A stretch of DNA of 64,000 nt from Haloplanus salinarum (GCF_024498175.1 NZ_CP101823.1:1612001-1676000); one strand, 5' to 3'. Counted from the stretch's first letter, positions 43,259 through 50,647 are shown. Translations and numbers: made by a program. The notes: generated from the sequence alone by a model not told the origin.

Positions 43259-43738
43259 ATGAACGCGTTACGAACCGAAGACAGAGGCGTATCGAACACC
43301 GTCGGCGTCGTGTTGTTGGTCGGCATGGTCGTCCTATTGGCCGCGACGCTGTGGGTATTGGTGTCTGGACTGGCCGGATCGCTCGGGCCGGCCCCACCAC
43401 AGGCCGCCTTCGATTTCGAGTACGAGACGGGCGTCAGCGACCCCAACTGTGCGAGCGATCCCTGTGAGGTCGTCCGCGTCGTCCACACGTCGGGCGATAC
43501 GTTCGACCCCGAGCAGGTCGAGGTGGTAGTGTACTACATGGACGGCGGAACGGAACAGCGGTACGCGACCGACTGGGTCGACGTCGTCGTCGATCCGGTC
43601 GACGCGGGTGAGCGGGTCCGCGTTTGGACGAACAGCCCCATCGACACGCTCGCGACCGCCCGGATCGAACTGCTCTGGACGAGCGAGGACGGCCAACACA
43701 GCGACGTGATCGCGCGGTGGGAAGGGCCGTCGGCGTGA
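43259..43738 (+). CDS. type IV pilin-like protein (archaeal Pilin_N)
   Basis: A 159-residue protein whose N-terminus is an archaeal class III signal: a short basic leader ending DRG, then VSNTVGVVLLVGMVVLLAAT, so PibD-type prepilin peptidase would cleave just before the hydrophobic helix. The helix forms the pilus core or an anchor. The rest is a beta-rich head domain with one Cys pair (NCASDPCEVV). It is on the opposite strand from the surrounding surface genes. An AT-rich stretch about 55 bases before the ATG may be its promoter. Subunit of an adhesive pilus or a pseudopilin. Confidence 0.85.
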   Translation: MNALRTEDRGVSNTVGVVLLVGMVVLLAATLWVLVSGLAGSLGPAPPQAAFDFEYETGVSDPNCASDPCEVVRVVHTSGDTFDPEQVEVVVYYMDGGTEQRYATDWVDVVVDPVDAGERVRVWTNSPIDTLATARIELLWTSEDGQHSDVIARWEGPSA

Positions 43739-43796
43739 CACGTTGCCCCCGGTCGTACGTCCGATCCGACGGTCCCGGCCGGACCCCGGAGACTCC

Positions 43797-44689
43797 TCAC
43801 TCCGCCGTCGCCGGAAACTGAACGGTCGTCAACCCCACGAACGAGCCCGCGGAGTCCTCGTCGGCGGCACTCAGGGTGACAGTGATGGGTCCTTCGACGA
43901 TCCGATCCGTGAACAACCCGACTTCGAAGTTCGAGCGCTCCGGCGCCCCCGAGTCCGGTCCGTCGGGCAGATGTTCGAAGGAATCCGTGGCGCCGTCGTC
44001 GCTGGTCGCCTCGACTCGGAACCCGGTCACGTCGCCGTCGTCGGTGTCGGCGACTTCGACCTTGTAGTAGAGGCCAGTGATCCCGCCGTCCGTGAACGTC
44101 GCCGATCCCTCGAACCGCTCCACGTCGAACCGGTCGGCGGGTAGTTCGACGTCGCCCCCGTCGCCCGGTCTTCGACCGTCACGCCGAAGTTCTCCGCAAC
44201 CGCGGTGATTTCGTTCTGGGTGAGCGTGTCGGCCAACCACTCCGGGTCGGTCCGCAAAATGCCGCGGGTCGTCCGGTCGAGGATCTCGTTCGGCGTCGAC
44301 TCCTCGAAGGTCTGCCAGTTAGTGCCGGGGATGCCCTCGTTCTGCTGGTAGACCGCCCGCATCGGCCCGTGTCTGTCGGGCATTACGGCGCCACCCCCGA
44401 GCGGGCATCGTGGCTGCGTCCGTGCTGACGTCCTGGCCACCCGCGCCCTGGCGTTCGTGAGGTTGATACCTAACTGCCCGTTGCTCGTGTCCGTGTCGTC
44501 CGCCGTCGACATCGCGAACACGCCGTTCGGCCCGGGTCCCACACTCAGACCGAGATACGAGCCGGCGTCGTCGGCGACGCGCACGGTCACGTCGCGGTCG
44601 GCGCTGGTGCTCGTGAACGCGCCCGAACTAACGATGCTCACCCCGCCGGTCGTAGCTCCTATGCCGAGCATCAGTTGTCGTCGTTTCAT
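43797..44689 (-). pseudogene. frameshifted DUF1102-type secreted protein
   Basis: The 5' part (from ATG 44689) reads MKRRQLMLGIGATTGG, then SSGAFTSTSADRDVTVRVAD, the signature of the neighbouring DUF1102 genes. The frame stays open to 44027, but after the segment ending VTVEDRATG (about 44160) it becomes Ser/Arg/Thr-rich. The homologous continuation, starting VELPADRFDVERFEG and ending VQFPATAE, is in another minus-strand frame to 43797. A one-base indel near 44150-44170 explains this. A second anomaly near 44380-44455, where the Arg-rich run has a better reading (GAGGQDVSTDAATM) in the third frame, suggests another indel. Sequencing error is an alternative. Confidence 0.65.
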
Positions 44690-44731
44690 GTCATGTCTCC
44701 CGCCTCGGTTTGACCGATCCCTCGATCAAAG

Positions 44732-44770
44732 CCCACCGACTGAGTCGAACCGTCGAAATGCCGACGTGGG
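44732..44770 (-). promoter_or_regulatory. shared leader motif upstream of the broken DUF1102 gene
   Basis: On the minus strand GACGGTTCGACTCAGTCGGTGGGC closely matches the sequence upstream of the DUF1102 gene at 45901-46425. A TATA-like CGATATAGCC (about 44776-44785) lies just upstream. The motif looks like a tRNA T-arm with the end of an acceptor stem, though here the stem has mismatches. It marks the two promoters as paralogous. Confidence 0.4.
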
Positions 44771-44865
44771 GTATTGGCTATATCGTAGCGTCCTGTCACC
44801 GCTGACGACACGGTTCGTTAGTGAGCAGTCGAAGAGTAGGTGAGTGTCCTACTCATGCCCTGCTG

Positions 44866-45900
44866 CTATCCGAGATACGTGCTGTTTGCTCCAGCAGATG
44901 TGGTCGTAACCCCGCCAGTCGTATCGAACGTATTGTTGCTCTTAACGGGACTCAGTGCGATTTTCTCACCGTCGCCAGATGGGGTAGGTAGGGAAACGTC
45001 CTCCCTGTCAACACTGAACACGAAGATCCCAGCACCGTCACTGAAGTCGTTCCCTGTGACGGTTACATCGAGGCTTTCAGACTCGTACACTGCGAGACAG
45101 TATCCGTTGGTGTCGAACTGGTTACCTGTAATCGATGCGCTGTAGGATAGCGGCTTATCTGTCGCATCAGTTCCACCGAAGGCAATCCCCAGCTCCGTCT
45201 CAATTACATTATCACTCACCGTCAGGTTCTCGATATTCGAGACGTACCGAGTGATTCCGATCGTGTCAGCGCTAGCGTCAGCCGGTGAGATCACGTTATC
45301 GCTGATTGTGACGTCGTCTGCGCTTTCAATCGCGACACCACCGAGGCTGGCATTTTCACCGTCGTTGTCGTTCGGGGTGATGACGTTGTTGGCTATCGTC
45401 GTACCGTCGGCCGGTTTTCCAACTGCTCCCACCTGTATCACGCCTTTCTGGGTGAGGCTACCACTAGCTTCGCGCTCGAGAGCGAATCCGTCGATGGTTA
45501 CCCCTGTAGCATCGACTGCAACCAAGCTATCGACCGTCGCTTCCGCCCCACGGTCGCCGTCACCGGCGACACCGGCGTTCGGCCCGAACAGCGTGATGTC
45601 GTCTTTATTGTTTTCCTCGTCGGTGGTTATGTCGAATCCACTGTACGATCCCGATTCGACGGAGATCACGGAGCCGGAATCGACGTTGTCGATCGCATTC
45701 TGGATCGAGGTGTAGTCGCCGCTTCCGTCCGCGTTGACGACGGCGTCGTAGAGGTCGCCCGCGGGACCGGATGGGCCGCCCTCCTCGCCGGTCAGATCCG
45801 CCAGCGCCCCGTTCAGTCGCTGGCGAACGTTCGGGGGGATATCCTCGACGGTGAGTTGCCCACTCGCCTGATCGACGAAGTCCTGGATATCGAGTGTCAT
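44866..45900 (-). CDS. low-GC right-handed beta-helix protein
   Basis: A 344-residue protein of parallel beta-helix type. Rungs are visible as short repeats: GSGDYTSIQNAIDNVDSGS (the pectate-lyase/NosD-like entry), DGTTIANNVITPNDNDGEN, DVTISDNVISPADASADT, NLTVSDNVIETELGIAFG and DVTVTGNDFSDGAG. No cleavable signal is present at the N-terminus (MTLDIQDFVDQASGQ), unlike its neighbours, although it is immediately downstream of a secreted-protein gene with no gap between stop and ATG. GC content is clearly lower than the window (many A/T-ending codons), so recent transfer is likely. Perhaps a surface or bound enzyme; no catalytic residues recognised. Confidence 0.8.
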   Translation of the reverse strand: MTLDIQDFVDQASGQLTVEDIPPNVRQRLNGALADLTGEEGGPSGPAGDLYDAVVNADGSGDYTSIQNAIDNVDSGSVISVESGSYSGFDITTDEENNKDDITLFGPNAGVAGDGDRGAEATVDSLVAVDATGVTIDGFALEREASGSLTQKGVIQVGAVGKPADGTTIANNVITPNDNDGENASLGGVAIESADDVTISDNVISPADASADTIGITRYVSNIENLTVSDNVIETELGIAFGGTDATDKPLSYSASITGNQFDTNGYCLAVYESESLDVTVTGNDFSDGAGIFVFSVDREDVSLPTPSGDGEKIALSPVKSNNTFDTTGGVTTTSAGANSTYLG

Positions 45901-46425
45901 CTACGGAGCCACCCCCGAAACCGTGATGGTGTCGTCGACGCTCGTGTTCGTGCCGCCGGGATACACGTCCACGACGAGGCTGTACGTCTCGGCGTTCCCC
46001 GGGGAGAGATTCACCGTCGGGAAGTTCGTGTCGGGGACGACCAACACGATGAGCGTGTTGCCCGAGTTCGTGTCGACGAACGTCAGCGGGGTCACCGACA
46101 CGTCGACGGCCTGGGTCCCCTGATTCCGGACCTCGAAGAGGTCCTCGATGACGGTGACGGCGTCGGTGTTGACGCCGGACCCGCCGCCGCTGGTCGTGTT
46201 GCCTCCGTCGAGGTCGATACCGAACTCGCCGTTGGCGTCCTCGGTGACGTACTCGGCGTTGTCGTTCCCGGTATCGTCGATGGCGAGATACGCCAGTGCG
46301 TCGTCCGTGACCGACACGGACACGTCGCGGTTCGCCTGAACGGTCGTGAACGCACCCGTCCCGTTAACGACCGCACCACCGCCGCCGATGGCCCCGATTA
46401 TCGCCAAGAGCTGTCTCCTGTTCAT
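45901..46425 (-). CDS. DUF1102-type small secreted protein (TasA/camelysin-like)
   Basis: A 174-residue exported protein: N-terminus MNRRQLLAIIGAIGGGGAV, then the signature GTGAFTTVQANRDVSVSVTDD right after the hydrophobic segment. The body has the pattern F-E-V-R-N-Q-G-T-Q-A-V-D-V-S-V, shared with two genes upstream, and predicted all-beta structure. The ATG at 46425 is preferred to a GTG 9 bases upstream. The beta sandwich, N-terminal signature and nearby signal peptidase I resemble TasA/camelysin, which polymerise into extracellular fibres. The stop (45901) directly precedes the beta-helix gene ATG. Confidence 0.82.
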   Translation of the reverse strand: MNRRQLLAIIGAIGGGGAVVNGTGAFTTVQANRDVSVSVTDDALAYLAIDDTGNDNAEYVTEDANGEFGIDLDGGNTTSGGGSGVNTDAVTVIEDLFEVRNQGTQAVDVSVTPLTFVDTNSGNTLIVLVVPDTNFPTVNLSPGNAETYSLVVDVYPGGTNTSVDDTITVSGVAP

Positions 46426-46450
46426 GAATGTCACCGCCCTCTCAGGCGAG

Positions 46451-46496
46451 GCCCACCGGCGGAGTCGAACCGCCGAGAACCGTGGAATGAACCACG
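46451..46496 (-). promoter_or_regulatory. double-hairpin leader of a DUF1102 gene
   Basis: On the minus strand CGTGG-TTCATT-CCACG (46481-46496) and GGCGG-TTCGACT-CCGCC (46458-46474) form two perfect 5-bp stems. The second is followed by GGTGGGC and looks like a tRNA T-arm. A TATA-like AATTAAT (about 46520-46528) upstream would start transcription near 46500, placing both hairpins in a leader of about 75 nt. A related sequence precedes the broken paralogue at 44732-44770. Confidence 0.45.
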
Positions 46497-46524
46497 ATTC
46501 GCGCCTGCGTGGGTATGGGATTAA

Positions 46525-47079
46525 TTATGTAGTGATGATTGAGCCACCACCGCTCGCATCGGCGCTAATTGTTGTCGTACTACTAACATCTTTGAACTGC
46601 GCGCTGGCGCTCAGATCGATAGCGACGCCGATGTTGGCGCTGCTCCCAGTCGAGAGTTCAAGATCGTTCGTGTGGAGTGGCTGACTAGGGGTACTCCCCT
46701 CGTAGAACGTGATCGCCACGTCGCCACTCTGTTGGTCTATCTTGTCAATAGACACGAAATACGTCTGCGTGCCCTGATTCGAAACCTCGAACACGTTGTC
46801 GAATTCGTAGTCCGAGCGCACACCTGGGCCTGAGCCGGAAACGTTGGGCCCGGCTCCGTTGAAGTCCAAGAACAGCTCGTTTGCGCTTGTTTGGGAGGCG
46901 AACGAATCGCCGTTATCAGAGTTTAGCGGCTTCAGTCCGAGGTACGCGTTGTTCTCGTCGGCAACTTGGACAGCCACGGTTCGGTCGGCTGTTACGCTCG
47001 TGAACGCGCCGGTGCCGATGGTGGCCGCCCCACCGCCCATGAGCGTCCCGAGTCCGGCTAACGCCTGTCTTCGTTTCAT
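46525..47079 (-). CDS. DUF1102-type small secreted protein (TasA/camelysin-like)
   Basis: A 184-residue exported protein: MKRRQALAGLGTLMGGGAA, the signature GTGAFTSVTADRTVAVQVAD, and the core segment FDNVFEVSNQGTQTYFVSI. Predicted all-beta after the leader. It follows the next paralogue by 13 bases, so the two are one transcription unit. GC content is moderately lower than housekeeping genes. It lacks Cys, and has many Ser/Asn/Asp residues typical of haloarchaeal surface proteins. Assignment as fibre-forming is by analogy with TasA/camelysin proteins. Confidence 0.82.
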   Translation of the reverse strand: MKRRQALAGLGTLMGGGAATIGTGAFTSVTADRTVAVQVADENNAYLGLKPLNSDNGDSFASQTSANELFLDFNGAGPNVSGSGPGVRSDYEFDNVFEVSNQGTQTYFVSIDKIDQQSGDVAITFYEGSTPSQPLHTNDLELSTGSSANIGVAIDLSASAQFKDVSSTTTISADASGGGSIITT

Positions 47080-47092
47080 AATCCTTCAGCTC

Positions 47093-47647
47093 CTACACGG
47101 CGTCTGCCTCAACCGTGAGGGTGAGACCACTGAGATCGCTCGTGCCCGAGTCGACCGCGAAATCGACGTCCACCTTCTCACCCTCGTCAAGTTCGACCGT
47201 ACCATCCGTGTCGCCGTCGTCGGTGCTGAGCGCAGCGGCGACACCATCACCGCTTATACCGTCAACATCGATATCGCCCGGGTCTTGGATGGTGATGCTA
47301 GGGGAGCTAGAGGAGGAGAGGTCGACTTCGACGTTCTGTGTGCCCTGGTTCTCGATCTGGAACACCTCCTCAAAGACGGTCTCTGCGTTCGGGTTCACAC
47401 CCGAACCCGAACCGGGGCTCCCGGAGCTGTCGAAGTCGATGGTTATCTCATCGCTCGAACTTCCACTGGCGAACTGACCGTTCGGGTCCGAGGTGGCCCG
47501 CAGCCCGACGTACGCGTTCGTGTCATCCGCCACGTTGACGTTGACCGTCCGGTTCGCCTCAACACTCGTGAATGCGCCAGTACCCACCGTCGCCGCCCCG
47601 CCGGCAGCGATCGATCCCATCGTCGCGATGAACTTTCGCCGTTCCAT
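47093..47647 (-). CDS. DUF1102-type small secreted protein (TasA/camelysin-like)
   Basis: A 184-residue exported protein: MERRKFIATMGSIAAGGAA, the signature GTGAFTSVEANRTVNVNVAD, and the core segment FEEVFQIENQGTQNVEVDL, close to the same positions as in the paralogue downstream. The two are 13 bases apart. Strongly acidic C-terminal half (DDGDTDGTVELDEGEKVDVD). It is divergent from the DUF7344 regulator gene (240-base gap), which may control it. Probably surface-exposed and processed at the hydrophobic leader. Confidence 0.82.
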   Translation of the reverse strand: MERRKFIATMGSIAAGGAATVGTGAFTSVEANRTVNVNVADDTNAYVGLRATSDPNGQFASGSSSDEITIDFDSSGSPGSGSGVNPNAETVFEEVFQIENQGTQNVEVDLSSSSSPSITIQDPGDIDVDGISGDGVAAALSTDDGDTDGTVELDEGEKVDVDFAVDSGTSDLSGLTLTVEADAV

Positions 47648-47887
47648 AGTTGGTCACGTGCCCCGTCGGGAGCACGTCTCACCCCTGTACATCCATCCAC
47701 CTTGTTGTGAGGCGATTGAAACGACGAAAACGAAGTCGTAGAACCGGTTCAACGGCTCGATTGACGGGAGCCAACGACCGTTTGACGTCGTTTCAAGCCG
47801 GGATTGAGTGGGTGTTGGACGGGCCTGAAAGACCCGTCGGCGGCGGTTACTTATGTGACAGGGGGATGTGACGTTAGTTCGATACGT

Positions 47888-48445
47888 ATGGGGGGTACGT
47901 CGAACGGAACGAGTCTCGCACGGGACGACGTCTACGAGGTACTGAGCAACCGACGACGGCGGTTCGTCATCCACTACCTGCAGCGGAACGGGCCGCGGGC
48001 GGCGCTGGGGACGCTCGCGGAGCACGTCGCCGCGTGGGAGAACGGCATCGACGTCGCCGCGGTGGGGTCGGACGCGCGCAAGAACGTCTACACGTCGCTC
48101 CAGCAGTTCCACCTCCCGAAGATGGAGGACCTGAACCTGGTGATCTTCGACCAGCGCGCCGGCGAGGTAGAGCTCACCGACGACGCGGACGACGTCGACC
48201 TCTACCTGGAGGTCGTTCAGGGTCGGGACGTGCCTTGGAGCCTCTACTACCTCGGAGTGGGGACGTTGACTGGGGTGGTGACGCTCGGTCACGCGCTCGA
48301 CCTGCCGGTGCTGGCTGGGATTGGCGACGCCAGCCTGGCGATGTTCACGATCGTCGCCATCGCCACACTGGCGCTGGTTCACACCTACTACACCCGCGGG
48401 ATGCGACTGGGCTCGGAGGGACCACCGCCGGAAGTCGAGGGATGA
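47888..48445 (+). CDS. DUF7344 winged-helix protein with C-terminal membrane helices
   Basis: A 185-residue protein. Residues 10-105 are a winged helix with the haloarchaeal pattern VYEVLSNRRRRFVIHYLQ, TLAEHVAAWENG and KNVYTSLQQFHLPKMEDLNL. Then come two membrane helices (LYYLGVGTLTGVVTLGHALD and ASLAMFTIVAIATLALVHTY). This is the DUF7344 architecture, a membrane-tethered DNA-binding protein often found beside DUF1102/signal peptidase clusters. The ATG at 47888 follows a TATA-like TTACTTATG (about 47849-47858). The stop overlaps the start of a secreted DUF1102-like gene (ATGA). Likely local regulator of the surface cluster. Confidence 0.85.
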   Translation: MGGTSNGTSLARDDVYEVLSNRRRRFVIHYLQRNGPRAALGTLAEHVAAWENGIDVAAVGSDARKNVYTSLQQFHLPKMEDLNLVIFDQRAGEVELTDDADDVDLYLEVVQGRDVPWSLYYLGVGTLTGVVTLGHALDLPVLAGIGDASLAMFTIVAIATLALVHTYYTRGMRLGSEGPPPEVEG

Positions 48446-48966
48446 GCCGTCGACGCCGACGGATCGTGGCGGTGCTCGCGCTGTGCGTAGCGGCGAGCAT
48501 GGCCCTCGGTGTCGGCGGATACTCCGCCGCCTCGGCGGACCGGAGCGTGAGTGTCACCGTCGCCGAACCGTCGGAGGCGTATCTGGCACTCGACGGCAGC
48601 CTCCAGTGCGGGATGGGCCGCGGCGTCGGCAACAACAAGGGCTTCGTTCACAACCGGTTCCCCGAGAACACCACCGTCGAACGGATCGACGTCACGGTCA
48701 CGGCGGTCGACGGCTACGTCCGTGTCGGTACCGGCGGGCAGGCCGAACAACTGGGGCCGGGCGAGTCGGCCGACCTGACCTTTTGGGGACCGTACGATTC
48801 CGGTGACTCGGCCGGAATACAAGTGAAACCACCCACCGCCAACAACGTCTCCGGTGCCGACTCGTTGCACGTCGAAATCGACTCGGCAACCGGACCGAAC
48901 GTCGGCGTCTCCGGGGCGACACGAACGTACGAGGTCGACTGCCCCGGAACGTACGGTCGCAACTGA
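48442..48966 (+). CDS. DUF1102-like secreted protein coupled to the DUF7344 regulator
   Basis: A 174-residue exported protein: RRIVAVLALCVAASMALGVG, then GGYSAASADRSVSVTVAEPS, a divergent form of the signature of the four DUF1102 genes on the other strand. The body is predicted beta-rich with Gly (TFWGPYDSGDSAGIQV). Two Cys (LQCGMGRG and EVDCPGTY) may form a disulfide. Its start overlaps the regulator's stop (ATGA), so expression is coupled. It may be a minor or anchoring subunit, or a signal read by the regulator; both are inference. Confidence 0.78.
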   Translation: MSRRRRRIVAVLALCVAASMALGVGGYSAASADRSVSVTVAEPSEAYLALDGSLQCGMGRGVGNNKGFVHNRFPENTTVERIDVTVTAVDGYVRVGTGGQAEQLGPGESADLTFWGPYDSGDSAGIQVKPPTANNVSGADSLHVEIDSATGPNVGVSGATRTYEVDCPGTYGRN

Positions 48967-49045
48967 GCTGTCGGTGGGGGGTGACGAAGAGGGAGCGAAA
49001 GCGGACTGGCCGGGCGTCGGTCGACGAACGACTCGACGCCGGGAG

Positions 49046-49055
49046 TTTATAGTAA
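49046..49055 (+). promoter_or_regulatory. TATA box of the esterase unit
   Basis: TTTATAGTAA is a good haloarchaeal TATA box. Its expected start of transcription (about 25 bases on) falls at the ATG of the 12-codon leader ORF (49077), so the mRNA would be leaderless with respect to that ORF, not the esterase GTG. Confidence 0.6.
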
Positions 49056-49076
49056 CGCGGACCGCTCCACCGAGCC

Positions 49077-49115
49077 ATGACACTCGCCTGCACCTCGCGG
49101 AGTGATCGCCAGTGA
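49077..49115 (+). CDS. 12-codon leader ORF overlapping the esterase start
   Basis: ATG at 49077 to TGA at 49113-49115 encodes MTLACTSRSDRQ. The stop overlaps the GTG start of the esterase gene (GTGA), and the ATG sits at the expected transcription start, so ribosomes would load on this ORF first and reinitiate on the esterase. Alternatively the annotated GTG is wrong and a frameshift joins the two, but the esterase frame has no homology upstream of the GTG. Confidence 0.4.
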   Translation: MTLACTSRSDRQ

Positions 49116-50062
49116 CCGGCCGCGCTCCCGACCTCCACCCCGAAGCGGAAACGATCCTCGACCGCGTCGATCTGCCGCCGACCGCCTCGCTCTCGGTCGA
49201 GGGCGCCCGGGAGGCGCTCCGGGACCTGCTGGTCGCCGAGGAGCCGCCGGACGACGACCTCACGGTCCGTGACCTCTCGATTCCCGGACCCGGGGACGAT
49301 CCGGAGACGTCGCTGCCGATCCGGACCTACACGCCGCCCGATGGAGGGGCCCGACCGGTGTTCGTGTACCTCCACGGCGGCGGGTGGGTCCGTGGCGACC
49401 TGGACACCCACGACGGACTCTGTCGTCTGCTCGCCGAGGCGGCCGACTGTGTCGTCGTCTCGGTCGACTACCGACGGGCGCCGGAACACCGCTTCCCGGC
49501 GGCGGTCCACGACGCCTACGCGGCGACGGCGTGGGCGGCCGAGTACGCCGAAATCGTCGGCGGCGACCCGGACCGGGTGGCGGTGGGGGGTGACAGCGCC
49601 GGCGGTAACCTGGCGGCCGCGGTGACGCTGCTAGCGCGGGAGCGCGACGGGCCGGAACTCGCCCACCAAGTGTTGCTCTACCCGGTGACCGACTACGCGT
49701 TCGACACGTCGTCCTACGACGAGAACACGGCGGGATACCTGCTCTCCCGGGCGAGCATGCGTTGGTACTGGGAGCGCTATCTGGGCGACGATATCGACGG
49801 CGCCAACCCCTACGCGTCGCCGCTCCGGGCGCGGGATCTGTCGGGACTGCCGTCGGCGACGGTGATCACCGCCGGCTACGACCCGCTGCGGGACGAGGGG
49901 GCGGCGTACGCGGACCGCCTGCGCGAGGGGGGCGTCTCGGTCACCCACGAGAACTACCCGGGGATGGTCCACGTGTTCGCCTCGTTCCCGGACCTCGACC
50001 GGGCGCGGGACGCACGGCGGGTGATCGCCGACGGACTGGCGACCGCCTTCGGCCGGGACTGA
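49112..50062 (+). CDS. alpha/beta hydrolase, hormone-sensitive-lipase-type esterase
   Basis: A 316-residue esterase from a GTG start. The oxyanion motif is FVYLHGGGWVRGDLDTHDG, the nucleophile elbow GGDSAGGNLAAAVTL, the catalytic Asp lies in AGYDPLRDEGAAYAD and the His in GMVHVFASFPDLD. The HGGG plus GDSAG pair puts it in esterase family IV. Cytosolic, with no signal. It should hydrolyse short acyl esters; natural substrate unknown. The start overlaps a 12-codon leader ORF. The stop codon TGA is the first triplet of repeat copy 3. Confidence 0.93.
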   Translation: MTGRAPDLHPEAETILDRVDLPPTASLSVEGAREALRDLLVAEEPPDDDLTVRDLSIPGPGDDPETSLPIRTYTPPDGGARPVFVYLHGGGWVRGDLDTHDGLCRLLAEAADCVVVSVDYRRAPEHRFPAAVHDAYAATAWAAEYAEIVGGDPDRVAVGGDSAGGNLAAAVTLLARERDGPELAHQVLLYPVTDYAFDTSSYDENTAGYLLSRASMRWYWERYLGDDIDGANPYASPLRARDLSGLPSATVITAGYDPLRDEGAAYADRLREGGVSVTHENYPGMVHVFASFPDLDRARDARRVIADGLATAFGRD

Positions 50063-50144
50063 TACGGATTATTGTAACTGTTCACCGGTGGTTCGCCAGG
50101 ACAGTCCGGCGAACCACCGGTACTGACGTACAATAAACAGTATG
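50060..50144 (+). repeat. 85-bp palindromic repeat, copy 3 (on the esterase stop codon)
   Basis: TGA at 50060-50062 is the esterase stop. It continues TACGGATTATTGTAACTG, then the arms ACCGGTGGTTCGCC (50083-50096) and GGCGAACCACCGGT, and ends TACAATAAACAGTATG. The outer parts TTATTGTA and TACAATAA also pair, so the whole element folds into one long imperfect hairpin. Confidence 0.95.
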
Positions 50145-50213
50145 AGGCGGCGATTCTCGCCGCCGATAGCCGCCACACACGTCTTTTATGTCACGCACGC
50201 GTATTCGACGGTA

Positions 50214-50552
50214 ATGTTACTGATCCGCGGGACGGGTGGGGACACGACGCTCACGGGGACGGTCTACGAGCGGGGTGAGCGGGCGCCGAGCTTCCGTGGC
50301 GCGCCCGACGAGGACGCAGCCTACGTCTGGGTCTGCGACGAGTTCTACGAGGTCGAGAGCGGCGGGTCGACCACCCGCATCGACGGTGAGGAGATCCAGG
50401 TCGCCTTCGAGTCGCCGATGCCGCGCGGGTTCGACACCCGGGAGCAGGCCATCGAGGCCGCGAAAGAGCACCTGCGGACCCAGTTCGCGCGGGTCGGCGT
50501 CCCCGAGTCGACGGTGTCGATCGAGATGGAGAAAGCCGATCCGATCGACTGA
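50214..50552 (+). CDS. DUF7113 family protein
   Basis: A 112-residue cytosolic protein starting MLLIRGTGGDTTLTGTVYER, with AYVWVCDEFYEVESGG in the middle and an amphipathic helix (TREQAIEAAKEHLRTQFARV) near the end. It resembles the haloarchaeal DUF7113 family, whose function is not known. The ATG at 50214 is chosen because a TTTTATG TATA element lies about 26 bases upstream (leaderless) and family homology starts there. The TGA stop is the first triplet of repeat copy 4. Confidence 0.8.
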   Translation: MLLIRGTGGDTTLTGTVYERGERAPSFRGAPDEDAAYVWVCDEFYEVESGGSTTRIDGEEIQVAFESPMPRGFDTREQAIEAAKEHLRTQFARVGVPESTVSIEMEKADPID

Positions 50553-50630
50553 TACGGATTATTGTCACTGTTCACCGGCGGTTCGCCGGACTGTCCTGAC
50601 GAACGATCGCTAACGACTCGTCATCGTATG
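50550..50630 (+). repeat. degenerate palindromic repeat, copy 4 (on the DUF7113 stop codon)
   Basis: TGA at 50550-50552 is the DUF7113 stop. The 5' half is well kept (TACGGATTATTGTCACTG, CCGGCGGTTCGCCGG) but the 3' arm is decayed (CTGACGAACGATCGCTAACG) and no longer pairs fully, while the end still reads CGTATG. The element is 81 rather than 85 bases long. Confidence 0.85.
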
Positions 50631-50647
50631 AGTGCGCGCTGACGGAC

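Noticed and set aside
46451-46496. tRNA gene on the minus strand
   Set aside because: A T-arm-like and one other hairpin are present, but there is no matching 5' acceptor strand at the right spacing, no D-arm and no 7-base anticodon loop.
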